Of a stretch of DNA of 64,000 nucleotides, positions 8,928 through 17,537 are shown in pieces (the first letter of the stretch is position 1; every line of letters starts with the position of its first letter). The stretch lies in assembly GCF_024749285.1 (NCBI RefSeq), contig NZ_CP087196.1, positions 3,286,001 to 3,350,000 of the forward strand, given 5' to 3'. Position numbers and translations under genes: made by a program. Below the pieces are notes generated by a model. It did not search any database. It was not told where the DNA came from and worked only from the letters and a program-made list of their open reading frames with translations. Source of the DNA: Pseudomonas sp. B21-015 (GTDB lineage Bacteria; Pseudomonadota; Gammaproteobacteria; Pseudomonadales; Pseudomonadaceae).

Positions 8928-9425
8928 TCAGATAAACCGACACCATTTGACCGCTAGAAAAAAATCCTTCGCCCTGATCTCACTCCTGATGTGTTGAAAG
9001 AGTCGGAGTCTTTCACGCCGAAGGCCGCAAGGCGTACGAGCGCTCCAGAACTTTCTCTGCAGAAAATCGTCCACCTTTTCTTGGTCAACCACTTCCACCC
9101 GTATAACTCGCAACAGCTCCTTCGGAATATGCTGCGTGATAACGACTCTCCACGGATTGAAATCGATACAGGACGCTGGGGGAAGCGGCGTATACGATCT
9201 CGGGTTGCCTCTGACCGCAGGGGCCCCATACCAGGCGACCACAATGTCCACGCCTGTTTTAGTCATGTTGCCGGCAAGACTCGTCTGCTGACTCCAAAGA
9301 TTCATGCAGGCGTCCCCATTCAGAGGGTCTCCACTCACAGGGTTGAAATAACCATCGTGCAGGATGCGTAGCGCACATTCGATGCTCGTCCTGTGCCGGT
9401 AAATGGCGGTCGGTTTCAGAGCCAT
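8928..9425 (-). CDS. Possible ADP-ribosyltransferase-like protein
   Basis: 165 aa from ATG 9425, preceded by AGAAGAGG. The N-terminus AIYRHRTSIECALRILHDGYF has the 'YH(G/R)TS..NA..IL..G' look of the first strand and helix of small ADP-ribosyltransferase-like toxins. No clear catalytic Glu motif was identified, so the call is tentative. The frame can be extended to 9503 through DNA shared with the second HTH-ParA locus, but the internal start has the better ribosome site. It is divergent from HTH-ParA copy 1. Confidence 0.45.
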   Translation of the reverse strand: MALKPTAIYRHRTSIECALRILHDGYFNPVSGDPLNGDACMNLWSQQTSLAGNMTKTGVDIVVAWYGAPAVRGNPRSYTPLPPASCIDFNPWRVVITQHIPKELLRVIRVEVVDQEKVDDFLQRKFWSARTPCGLRRERLRLFQHIRSEIRAKDFFLAVKWCRFI

Positions 9426-9460
9426 TTGCAATCCTCTTCTGCTCCGAAGACAAGCCGTGA

Positions 9461-9545
9461 CTGGGCCATGAGCAATGCTCCTAGTTTTTTCGTCTGACTG
9501 CATTGGCTAGTCTTCCTTCCACCAAGATAGGGCCGGAGAAAACCA
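9461..9545. promoter_or_regulatory. Divergent control region shared with HTH-ParA copy 2
   Basis: This block is nearly identical to 23204-23287. It includes the palindrome GAGCAATGCTC (9470-9480), a TAGTTTTTTCGTCTG stretch, and a GGAG ribosome site. The same block precedes both HTH-ParA genes. A palindrome next to a gene for an N-terminal HTH protein suggests an autoregulatory operator; this is inferred. Confidence 0.5.
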
Positions 9546-10673
9546 ACGAAGGACGAGCTTCGCATATTACTGAGAACACTTCGTAAATCAGCAAAGATCA
9601 GTGTCGCGCTGGCAGCGAAGCGAGCATTTGTGGATGAGCGTACTTGGCGTTCTTGGGAAACCCTTAACGGAGCAACGTATGACCGCCAGCCATCCGAAAA
9701 AGCACTATGGAGCTTTTTTCAACGCTCCGGAATTGAGATGCCTCAAGAGTTCAAGACGCGTACGAATGGCCAACCACTGGGGCGGGCGTTGTCGATTGCC
9801 ACCTACAAAGGCGGTGTTGGCAAATCCCCCATTACAATTAGCGTGGCGGCACGGCTGGTTGAACAAAATTTCAAGGTTGCCGTTGTCACTGACGATGGCG
9901 TGTTTCGTGGAATAACCAATGCCGGTCGAGGGCCGTCCACTGGATCCCTAGTCAGCAAAATTGACTTCTATGACGAGCGAGACCTCAAAGTCTCACAGAC
10001 AGAACTCAATAAATTGAAAAAGGAGATCCGTGACAATGTCACTAGCCTGCCGGAGGAGGAACAGCATATTGGCAAAATCATCTATAGCCATCTTATCGAA
10101 ACGTTAGAACGAAATAACCATGCCACCGAGAATCTCAGCGACATAATCACTCGATACGACTTTGTTTTTCTCGACATCAACGTGAACATTGAGCTTATAC
10201 GACGATATGCAGACTTAGTTGCAGTTATTCTCGACAGTGATTGCTACTACTCTATCCAGAGTGGTCAGGCGTTCGTCACCGCTTTGAGAGCAATAAGGTG
10301 TCGTAGGGTTGCGCCCTCGTATTTCGGGTTGGTTACCAACTGCGACGTCGGCGGGGTCGGTAGTGAACTGGAGGAGTTCGTCGGAGACCTGGCCGACCTG
10401 AACGATGAAACCCATGAGGAGCTTAGGCAAGCCAAGCGTGCGGAGTACCTGCGTCGTGAGCGTATTTACCAAATGATCCGGACGTTGGACTTCCCGATAC
10501 TCTCGACCGAAATGACGGCCTCATACAAAGTCGCGATTGAACATTACAATGAGGGCCGGGAGTTCTTAGAGGGGTTTTGCTATTTCCATTCTTTTGCGGA
10601 CGTAGCCCCGAATTCGCACGCCGCTGGGGAAATTCGGAGACTGGCAGAAGAGCTAATCAACAGTCGGTTGTAA
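9546..10673 (+). CDS. HTH-ParA-type ATPase, copy 1 (start codon mutated)
   Basis: 375 codons homologous end to end with the gene at 23288. The N-terminal ~55 residues look like a helix-turn-helix (KISVALAAKRAFVDERTWRSWE). A ParA/SIMIBI ATPase follows with Walker A YKGGVGKSPIT (canonical KGGxGKTT altered to KSPIT) and Walker B FVFLDINVN. The codon aligned with the ATG of copy 2 is ACG at 9546, while the ribosome site is kept. Translation must use ACG or an internal start (GTG 9630), which would remove most of the HTH. The body of the gene is intact, so decay is recent or the shorter form is used. Role unknown. Confidence 0.75.
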   Translation, partial: TKDELRILLRTLRKSAKISVALAAKRAFVDERTWRSWETLNGATYDRQPSEKALWSFFQRSGIEMPQEFKTRTNGQPLGRALSIATYKGGVGKSPITISVAARLVEQNFKVAVVTDDGVFRGITNAGRGPSTGSLVSKIDFYDERDLKVSQTELNKLKKEIRDNVTSLPEEEQHIGKIIYSHLIETLERNNHATENLSDIITRYDFVFLDINVNIELIRRYADLVAVILDSDCYYSIQSGQAFVTALRAIRCRRVAPSYFGLVTNCDVGGVGSELEEFVGDLADLNDETHEELRQAKRAEYLRRERIYQMIRTLDFPILSTEMTASYKVAIEHYNEGREFLEGFCYFHSFADVAPNSHAAGEIRRLAEELINSRL

Positions 10674-10968
10674 ATCTCTGAACTCATGCTGCCATTTAGA
10701 CGAACTCAAAATGCAAAACTGTCAATTTATCAGCTTCAATCCCTGACCATTCAATCGCTTTGTGACCACATCTTACTAGCATGCGGAGGGCGATCCAATG
10801 CTCATATGAAAAGTAGCTGCGCCAACTTTTGCTACACCGGCATGATCACAAAAAAATAATAAAAGATCGATCAAATGTCTGAGCTAGTAATTATCTCCCA
10901 CCTAGATTTCTTGAAACCAAGACCGCCTAATTCTCTTCAGATCGAGATCCCATGGTAAGTATGCCGTT

Positions 10969-11145
10969 GCCGAAAAGCTCACAAGTGCCGCCGAGCAAAT
11001 TCTCGGGCTGTAGGAGGAGAACAAACGGCTGAAAAGTGAGTTACCGCTTATGACTGAAGCGGCTCAGATATTCATTCACAATGCTGCGTTAAACGGATTG
11101 ACTCGGGGGGAAACTAATGAACCCCATTCCCAAGCCAGACAGAAA
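10969..11145 (+). pseudogene. Relic of a GmtX/TnpC-like gene
   Basis: Reading from 10969 gives AEKLTSAAEQILGL, a TAG stop, then EENKRLKSELPLMTEAAQIF and IHNAALNGLTRGETNEP. This parallels the C-terminal part of the intact 137-aa protein at 4675 (SLTAAAETIARQQAQINQLK, FIHNAVLHGL, NAPLPK). The upstream part is not recognisable, and an in-frame stop interrupts the coiled coil. It marks an older insertion or duplication of the recombination module. Confidence 0.7.
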
Positions 11146-11202
11146 AGGTTAGCCAGGCGAGGTAGCGATCAACCACGACACACCGTTAGCTTTTTCGACC
11201 CG

Positions 11203-11236
11203 AACGGTTCCAGCTCATCCGTGAGCTGGAACCGTT
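11203..11236. terminator. Perfect 15-bp hairpin
   Basis: AACGGTTCCAGCTCA (11203-11217) and its exact complement (11222-11236) flank a TCCG loop. It lies between the relic gene and the convergent membrane-protein gene, where a bidirectional terminator would be expected. No long T-run is present. Confidence 0.6.
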
Positions 11237-11310
11237 AGATTTAAGTTTGAAGTATTGTTAGAAAATACTCACCACTTAGTCACACAATTAAATCCCTTAA
11301 AAAAGCAAGA

Positions 11311-11967
11311 TCATCGACGCACTGACTGCGCCTTAGAGAAAATGAAGGGAATCGCAACAAAGAACAAAACACTTAGAAGTGAATCCACATAGGTTTTGTC
11401 ATAATACAACCAGACAGAGGTTGCCCCCATCGGAATGCAAAAAACAACGAACACAAGCATAGTTATTGCAACAAACATTCGATCCGTCACTTCTTTAAAA
11501 TAATCCACCAGCGGTGAAATCAAGGTGGCGATAAACTCAGCGACAAGCAACAAAGGAATATAGAAAAATGCCGAAATTAGAAAAAAAGCTAACTGAAGAT
11601 TGGTTTTCCCGACAGGGATAGCAGGGAGATATTCTCCAATAAAGCGAGCACTACTGAGGTAAACCTCGCCACTTGCGAACAGAGCCTTAAACAATGGGGG
11701 CGTGGAAATCGAAAGATAAAGCATTCCGAATGTCACAAAATAAAAAACAAACTTGAACGCTGTTTCGTCAGCCTTTTGACGATTTTTTACTCGTCGATCT
11801 GACTCAACCGGCTGAACCGATTCAATTGACTCAACGACTGCATCTCTGTGCCTTGGAGCAGGCTCCGGAATAGAGTGCTTACTCCTCCCCCTCCACAAAA
11901 ACACAATACCTGCATAAATGAATGACGCCACAACATTGAGCACTAGACTCCAGATATCACCAGCCAT
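11311..11967 (-). CDS. Multi-pass membrane protein, unknown
   Basis: 218 aa. One N-terminal hydrophobic segment (residues 6-24) is followed by a charged linker (about 30-70) and four or five further hydrophobic stretches. These include FVFYFVTFGMLYLSI, LAFFLISAFFYIPLLLVAE, ITMLVFVVFCIPMGATSVW and LLSVLFFVAIPFIF. Inner-membrane location is likely. No motif or family recognised; it lies alone between a module relic and the E2-E1-JAB locus. Confidence 0.6.
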   Translation of the reverse strand: MAGDIWSLVLNVVASFIYAGIVFLWRGRSKHSIPEPAPRHRDAVVESIESVQPVESDRRVKNRQKADETAFKFVFYFVTFGMLYLSISTPPLFKALFASGEVYLSSARFIGEYLPAIPVGKTNLQLAFFLISAFFYIPLLLVAEFIATLISPLVDYFKEVTDRMFVAITMLVFVVFCIPMGATSVWLYYDKTYVDSLLSVLFFVAIPFIFSKAQSVRR

Positions 11968-12584
11968 AAAATCTTCTTAACTATTCAACGGTTAAAGTCA
12001 CTCCCCCAAAGACCCTAGAACCTCTGGGCACAAGTCACCGGTAAAAAGCGCTACCTTAGACCAAACCATATTAAAACCAAATAGCCACCATCTCAACTTT
12101 TTTAGCGAACAAATGTACTTTCTATGACCAGTAATTTCGTGACAGTTTATGGATACGGCTCACGCTCAGAATGGTCAACATAGCCAAGTCATGACTTCGA
12201 AAAATTGATTCGAGGCCACTCCCTTGCGCCGGAATAGGTGAAAAGCCCAACTAAGCCAAGCGCAACTAGGATCTGTTCATGGATATGGAGGACATTGTCG
12301 ACTTCTCGTGGTTTTGCCTTCAATTGCCCTGAAGTGCTGAGAGAACCCGTACAATCAATTCTGAGAACCGCCTCCCTCAAATAGCTCCCCTTACGCGCCT
12401 TGAACGGCAGGCCCTGCGGTTGTTGTCGCGGTCGACTCGATGACCAAAAAATATACGGCCTGGAAGCGGTCAATGAGCGACTAGCTAATGAGATCGCACC
12501 CCTCACCTGGGCATCCAAAAGTGGGCCAACATTTGAACATGAGTACCCATCCCGCTACCCAAAGTCAAAACGCATGCACCTGAG
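11968..12584. other. 617 bp without a convincing gene
   Basis: The only sizeable frame is a minus-strand one at 12189-12518. Its C-terminal part (about VDNVLHIHEQILVALGLVGLF) looks somewhat protein-like but is not recognised. The remainder is AT-rich spacer. Possibly a decayed gene downstream of the E2-E1-JAB operon. Confidence 0.3.
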
Positions 12585-14816
12585 TCAGCGCACGAAGATC
12601 CCTACTGCTCCTTTGGCAGCGATCACCATGAGCGCTGGCAACCCTTCAATGCTCATCTGGCGATGCAGGGTACTCAGCAAGTTTTCGTCGAGCTCACTAG
12701 GGCGAGCCGGACATCCATCGGGATGAGAATGCCATTCGCCCACATAATCCACCATGCCAGTAGTACGCTTATGTACCACCTCCAGCGCCTCTGCCTGGCC
12801 TTCTTGCCCTCTGACGAAATGCTTTGGACTGGCCTCGCTGTCTGGCGGCGCCGGCAGTACATCAACAATGACTATCGTTTTCGTTTTCAGATCCGTGACG
12901 CCGAGGATAGCGCCACCCGTTTCGTTGGGCAGGGCCTTCTGCCGAGCGACGTACAGTTTCTGAACAAGTGACTCGTCGTACTTCACAGTCCATCCAGATG
13001 ATTGCGCCGTATGCACTTGCGCGATGTCGATCTCATGAGCGGTAACTGACCCGGATTGGTCATCCGATTCCCAGACACATATCCTGGCCTGCGGCTTGGC
13101 CACCGACTGCCGAAGCTGCCTGGAGAGAATCCCCGCATGACCATGAATGGACTCCCCCGACATCCTTACCGAAATGTCACGGCAGCCACCCCCCACCCAG
13201 CGATCCCCCAGAGGCCGGGCCAAGTGCTCATGACCCCAATCGCTTTCCAGTATCGCTCGGTAGTACTGCCCCTCCAGACCATCGATGCGCTGAAGCCTGT
13301 CCTGATCTTCGAGAATCATCACACTTGAGAGCCCTGAAGGCGTAACGAACAGGCTCACGGTGCGGGGAGCTTCTGGCCTACGGGCGAGCTCACGTGGTAC
13401 ATCCAACGTAGTCGTCACATCCACCACGATTTCCGCAGTTCTCAATGACGAAGCGATCTCATCGGCATCCTCAAGTATGCCTTTGGCAATCGCCTTGGGT
13501 GGATCCCAGTTCGGAAAGGTCGCAACAGCCAGATCCCTCACGACGTTGACCTTTGGCAGGCCAACGAATGAATCAAACGCCACATGGCGGCATAGATTGT
13601 GAGGCAGCACCCGATCAGGGTCTAAGAATGTCCACCGCCCCCAGCCTTGGCGAACCCATAGATCAGCCAACACGCTACCTAAGGCCCCTACCCCGGCCAG
13701 GACGCCTTGGATGTCACTTTTCTCCTCAGGGGTGCCCGATAGATCACGAGCGGCGTGGGCTGTGAGAGCCGTCCGAACCTCTACCGACCAGAGCGGGATG
13801 AATCGCCAGGTAGTACTGCCAGTTCCACCGATGACTACGCTACGGTGACTCAATCCTTTCGAATCGGGCGGCCCCAACATATCCAGGGCCGTTGCGAGGT
13901 CAAACAGAGAGACGTTCAGCATGTACCCAGCTACGTCAAAGCGTTCAGCCTCACCGTCGCGTACGCGCGGAATCCAGACAGTGATGAGGATACCCTGGCC
14001 TTGGGCGGGCGCAGCAGAAACACCGCCTTCAACGGCGTCATAAACGGTCGAATGAAGTGACTCATAGAGGTCACTGCCCCAGCAGACGAGTTGATCGTGC
14101 AGATCACCCAAGGTCTCTGGATAGCCAGCCAACGTTGGCGATTCCACGGGATTGACCACCATTGAGACCATCCTGACCATCTTCGACTGGTCGCCCGGCT
14201 GAGTGGGATCTGCCCTCAAGATGATCGAATCACCTACATCCACTTTGCAGATGGTCAACGTGTTGCTATCTGACTTTGCGTAATCGGTATAGTTGGAAGG
14301 CAGGATGAGCTGGTAAGGGCTCATGTAAAAAAGCTGCTCAAGCGGCTGATCATCCCTGTGCAGCTTCAACAGCGCAGACTCTCGCAGCCACCAGAACATT
14401 CGAGCGATGAAACGCTCCGGCGTCCAGGTTCGCTCGACCGTCGACCAATTGCTGTCGTACAGGCACAGCACCCTAGCCCCGCCTGGGGACGGCGGATGCT
14501 GGTGCGACAGCACAGGGAAGTCTTTGCGCAGCGTGTAGACCAGCACTGGCACGCGGTAGGCGGGGTTTACACCAACCGCCAATCGCTCGCGTCGCCTGAT
14601 TCCGGCAAGATTGCCCGAATCCACTGTACCGTCCCCGGCATCGATGACGATGTATTCGCTGATTTTCGTCCCTGTCTTGTCCTTCCTGATTTCTCGAACA
14701 TCAGTGTAGGGACAAGCCCGTAAGGCTTTTAGCAGTGCCTGGGTCTGGGGATAGAGGTGATCCTCCCCTGACCCGGCCCACGCCTCACCGAGTTCGTAGT
14801 AATCGATCATCTGCAT
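12585..14816 (-). CDS. Fused E2-E1-JAB ubiquitin-transfer-like protein
   Basis: 743 aa with three modules. Residues ~80-170 resemble a bacterial E2 domain, with LCLYD supplying the predicted catalytic Cys118 and a following W...R.I..WL pattern. Residues ~371-560 form a ThiF/E1 adenylation domain with glycine loop GVLAGVGALG (371-380), acidic FLDPDRV, NLCRH arginine, and a possible catalytic Cys in GGGCRDIS. The C-terminus is a JAB/JAMM peptidase: a Glu in NETGG, then H696-S-H698 and S707..D710. Such fusions are known from CBASS Cap2/Cap3 and other bacterial ubiquitin-like defence operons, where they join a modifier or sensor to targets and remove it. No ubiquitin-like protein or CD-NTase is visible nearby. 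It overlaps the upstream MBL gene by 10 bp. Confidence 0.85.
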   Translation of the reverse strand: MQMIDYYELGEAWAGSGEDHLYPQTQALLKALRACPYTDVREIRKDKTGTKISEYIVIDAGDGTVDSGNLAGIRRRERLAVGVNPAYRVPVLVYTLRKDFPVLSHQHPPSPGGARVLCLYDSNWSTVERTWTPERFIARMFWWLRESALLKLHRDDQPLEQLFYMSPYQLILPSNYTDYAKSDSNTLTICKVDVGDSIILRADPTQPGDQSKMVRMVSMVVNPVESPTLAGYPETLGDLHDQLVCWGSDLYESLHSTVYDAVEGGVSAAPAQGQGILITVWIPRVRDGEAERFDVAGYMLNVSLFDLATALDMLGPPDSKGLSHRSVVIGGTGSTTWRFIPLWSVEVRTALTAHAARDLSGTPEEKSDIQGVLAGVGALGSVLADLWVRQGWGRWTFLDPDRVLPHNLCRHVAFDSFVGLPKVNVVRDLAVATFPNWDPPKAIAKGILEDADEIASSLRTAEIVVDVTTTLDVPRELARRPEAPRTVSLFVTPSGLSSVMILEDQDRLQRIDGLEGQYYRAILESDWGHEHLARPLGDRWVGGGCRDISVRMSGESIHGHAGILSRQLRQSVAKPQARICVWESDDQSGSVTAHEIDIAQVHTAQSSGWTVKYDESLVQKLYVARQKALPNETGGAILGVTDLKTKTIVIVDVLPAPPDSEASPKHFVRGQEGQAEALEVVHKRTTGMVDYVGEWHSHPDGCPARPSELDENLLSTLHRQMSIEGLPALMVIAAKGAVGIFVR

Positions 14817-15997
14817 TTGCCCGCGCGTGGCGGAATCGACGCCGCCACGGAACTCGGTACCGCACCGGCAAGCGCAGCAGCAACGGCCAGCAGTTTGACC
14901 TTACCATCCGACCGAACCTCGAAGTCCATGCAAGCTTTCTCACCGAGATCCCCCGTGCAAGAGAACCAACCATCTACTTCTTCCAGGATGCCCTGATACT
15001 CCCGCTTCGCCCGGATGCAGGGCGGGTCGCAATCATCGTCGAGAATCTCAACACTGCTGGAAACGATCGTTGCGCCATTGCGCGCCTGGCTCAGGGCTTG
15101 ACGGGCATCCCAACTAACCTTGGCGTTCTGACCCTTGCCCGACCAGCTGTCCCACGAAAGCGTGTGCCAGGAGCAGTGGTGCGGTGCCAGGAGCAGATCA
15201 TATTCAAGCACCTCGGGCGTGGACTCGTAATGACTCCACATCCGCTCCCAGATCAATACCTCAGCGTCACCGCCGACAAGGAATTTGGTTTTGGTTTGCG
15301 AGTAAGCATACGGCGAGATCTGAATGTTCATGATCACGCTCGATTCGTTTTTCGTTAGCTTTTCTTCAAGATCCGCATCATCTTCGTGCGGTGCCGGTGC
15401 AAGCAGATGCGAGGTGAAATACTGCGAAAGGTTTTCACCCGCAACCTGGCTGAAAGTCTGCCCGGCTTTCACCAGGATTGGGCCAAGGTCGTCAGTCTTC
15501 CCTTGGTTGTCTTCGCCCATGATGCGAATTCGGTTCCCATCACCTGCGTTCAGGTAGGTACGCCAGTAGGTTACTCGCCGCCGCGCTTCCTTATCGAAAG
15601 CTTTCGCGTCGTCACAGAGGATGTGGTTCTTCGAACTCCGACGGAATACCAGAGGCGACGACCACATTTCACGAATCAAAATCCGTCTCTCCCAACGATT
15701 CTTGCCGTCGTCGGGGTAATCCGCAGGATCGCCAAGCCAGAAGTGTTGTCTCAGACCAGCGCAATGGTCTTGGTCAGGGTGACTCAGGAGGAAGGCGTTG
15801 ACGAATGGGCGATCTTTGGCATCCCACTGCAGCCGCTCCCGCAATGCCCTGCCCACGTCAGGAGTGTCATCGTCCGGGTTGTCCGCTGCTTGGCGGATCC
15901 GCGAGTCAATCAGAATGGTGGTGACAGACGTATCGGCCAGCCGAATCAACGTCATGTCACCGGTACCTACTTGGAAAAACGTCACCTTGGCAGCCAT
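14807..15997 (-). CDS. Metallo-beta-lactamase-fold protein of the E2-E1-JAB operon
   Basis: 396 aa from ATG 15997, chosen because GGGGAGGG precedes it by about 6 bp and the upstream frame is not protein-like. The N-terminus (MAAKVTFFQVGTGDMTLIR) and LLSHPDQDHCAGL carry the HxxxDH zinc motif (here HPDQDH) of ComEC/RNase Z-type MBL hydrolases. A later LLAPHHCSWHTLSWDSW gives further histidine ligands. MBL proteins paired with E2/E1/JAB fusions were, to my recollection, noted in surveys of prokaryotic ubiquitin-like systems. It may be a nuclease or hydrolase effector of the system; the substrate is unknown. First gene of a two-gene operon, divergent from the WYL regulator. Confidence 0.8.
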   Translation of the reverse strand: MAAKVTFFQVGTGDMTLIRLADTSVTTILIDSRIRQAADNPDDDTPDVGRALRERLQWDAKDRPFVNAFLLSHPDQDHCAGLRQHFWLGDPADYPDDGKNRWERRILIREMWSSPLVFRRSSKNHILCDDAKAFDKEARRRVTYWRTYLNAGDGNRIRIMGEDNQGKTDDLGPILVKAGQTFSQVAGENLSQYFTSHLLAPAPHEDDADLEEKLTKNESSVIMNIQISPYAYSQTKTKFLVGGDAEVLIWERMWSHYESTPEVLEYDLLLAPHHCSWHTLSWDSWSGKGQNAKVSWDARQALSQARNGATIVSSSVEILDDDCDPPCIRAKREYQGILEEVDGWFSCTGDLGEKACMDFEVRSDGKVKLLAVAAALAGAVPSSVAASIPPRAGKCR

Positions 15998-16040
15998 ATA
16001 TATCCCTCCCCGGGCATTGCGCCATCTTTGAGAAACGCTA

Positions 16041-16063
16041 CAGATACGATAAGATACGTATAG
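16041..16063. promoter_or_regulatory. Candidate WYL-regulator operator between divergent genes
   Basis: Two GATACG direct repeats 10 bp apart (16043-16048 and 16053-16058) run into the palindrome ATACGTAT (16054-16061). They lie between the MBL gene and the CapW/BrxR-like gene in the 132-bp shared promoter region. BrxR/CapW regulators bind repeats in exactly such positions; the specific site is inferred. Confidence 0.45.
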
Positions 16064-16129
16064 AAACTCAACCCGTCTATATACTATGCGAATATTTTTT
16101 ATACCCATTACCGACCAGGCTGATTTCAA

Positions 16130-17005
16130 ATGACTGTTACCGCTACTCGTACCGGACGCTGGGGCCAGGAGCGCCGCCTTGAATTCATCGACTTTCGGCT
16201 GCTGTGGGAGCGAAAACTCAATCGCTCAGACCTGACCAGCTTTTTTGGGATTTCTGTTCCCCAAGCGTCACTGGATTTCGCGACTTATCAGGAGCTCGCC
16301 CCTGAAAACATGGCCTATGACCGAACGCTGAAAGCGTACGTGGCAGGCCCTGACTTCAAACCCGTTCTGACCAACCCGGATCCAGGGCAGTATCTGAATG
16401 AGTTACTGCAGCGCGGCATTGGCAATATTGCCCCCACGGATAGCTTCATAGGTTGGGCGCCCCCAGTTGCAAGCTTGCCCTCCCCCACGAGGCAGGTTGA
16501 TCAGCAGATCTTGATCAAGCTGATTAGGGCACTTCAGGTAGGCGAGGCCGTGGACGTCGACTATCGATCAATGACCAATTTCGATGAGCCCGCCTTTCGG
16601 ACGATCCTCCCCACATCGTTTGCCCATGACGGCTTCCGTTGGCACATCCGCGCCTTCTGCTTCAAGTCAGGGCTCTTCAAGGATTTCGTTCTAGGTCGCA
16701 TCAATGCCCTGAAAGCTTCGTTCGCCCCACCTTCGGAAGTGCCAGAGGACGTTGAATGGGAGACCGTCATTGATGTGGTCATCGGGCCGAATCCGAGCTA
16801 CCCGCCTCAAAAGCGAAAGGCGATCGAGCACGATTACCAGATGGTGAATGGTGAAGCTCGGCTTAGAGCCCGCAAGGCACAGTTGTATTACCTGAACCGT
16901 CGACTGAACCTAAATGAGAAGCCAGGCGATCCGGTCAGTGAGCATCAGCAAATCGTGATGCTTCGGATAGAGAATGCTCACAAGGAGTCAGCAGTAGATG
17001 AGTGA
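16130..17005 (+). CDS. WYL-domain transcriptional regulator (CapW/BrxR-type)
   Basis: 291 aa. The N-terminus (RRLEFIDFRLLWERKLNRSDLTSFFGISVPQASLDFATY) is a winged HTH of the BrxR/CapW class. A middle WYL-like domain holds VDVDYRSMTN, FRTILPTSFAHDGFRWHIRAFC and FKDFVLGRI, matching the WYL core. A C-terminal WCX-like extension follows. Such proteins repress CBASS, BREX and other defence operons and are derepressed by an inducer such as single-stranded DNA. It is divergent from the MBL/E2-E1-JAB genes and overlaps the next membrane-protein gene by 8 bp, so it probably controls both directions. Confidence 0.85.
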   Translation: MTVTATRTGRWGQERRLEFIDFRLLWERKLNRSDLTSFFGISVPQASLDFATYQELAPENMAYDRTLKAYVAGPDFKPVLTNPDPGQYLNELLQRGIGNIAPTDSFIGWAPPVASLPSPTRQVDQQILIKLIRALQVGEAVDVDYRSMTNFDEPAFRTILPTSFAHDGFRWHIRAFCFKSGLFKDFVLGRINALKASFAPPSEVPEDVEWETVIDVVIGPNPSYPPQKRKAIEHDYQMVNGEARLRARKAQLYYLNRRLNLNEKPGDPVSEHQQIVMLRIENAHKESAVDE

Positions 17006-17537
17006 AGTAACTGCAGCCAAGCCAAAGAGTGATCTGACGATCCTCATCATCCTGTATCTGTTAGCGCTCCTGGTTTTCGCTACCTACTCCATAGGTGCGA
17101 TGGCTCTGGGTTGGCTTTCTGAACCCTATAGGCCGCTGAGAGTGCCTTTGATGTGCGGCGCGATCGCCTACGTTGGTGGAGCCCTGTACTGCTTCCGCGC
17201 TATTTACCTCAACAAGTGCGTTTACAAGCGCTGGGATCCGGACTGGCACGTCTGGTACTTCATTCGCCCCATCACGAGCACAATCGCCGGCGCGGTAAGC
17301 TACCTCTTCTTGAAAGCAGGCTTGTTGGTACTGGAGTCGACCGCGAACGCAGGAGCAAGCGAAATTGGATTTTTCGCACTGGCCTTCATAGCCGGCTTCA
17401 ACGTCGACAAGTTTGTGGCGAAAATTGAGGAGGTCGCGAAGGCGGTTTGGGGTATTGATAAAACGCGTAGCGGGCAGGCCAAAGCTGATCAGGCCGAGTC
17501 CGCCAAAACGGCTTCCCATACGACGCCTCAAGCCTGA
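16998..17537 (+). CDS. Membrane protein co-transcribed with WYL regulator
   Basis: 179 aa with three to four hydrophobic helices: LTILIILYLLALLVFATYSI, VPLMCGAIAYVGGALYCF, SYLFLKAGLLVLES and IGFFALAFIAGF. A hydrophilic C-terminal tail follows. The start overlaps the regulator's stop, so the genes are translationally coupled. A small membrane protein in a defence locus often acts as the killing effector or its anchor, but no specific family is recognised. Confidence 0.65.
   Translation: MSEVTAAKPKSDLTILIILYLLALLVFATYSIGAMALGWLSEPYRPLRVPLMCGAIAYVGGALYCFRAIYLNKCVYKRWDPDWHVWYFIRPITSTIAGAVSYLFLKAGLLVLESTANAGASEIGFFALAFIAGFNVDKFVAKIEEVAKAVWGIDKTRSGQAKADQAESAKTASHTTPQA

Noticed and set aside
12585..15997. 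Type II CBASS
   Set aside because: The E2/E1/JAB domains resemble Cap2/Cap3, but there is no CD-NTase gene, and the partner is an MBL-fold protein.
15386..16063. 225-codon + strand frame opposite the MBL gene
   Set aside because: Mirror frame of a well-supported gene with zinc motifs; no ribosome site or domain.
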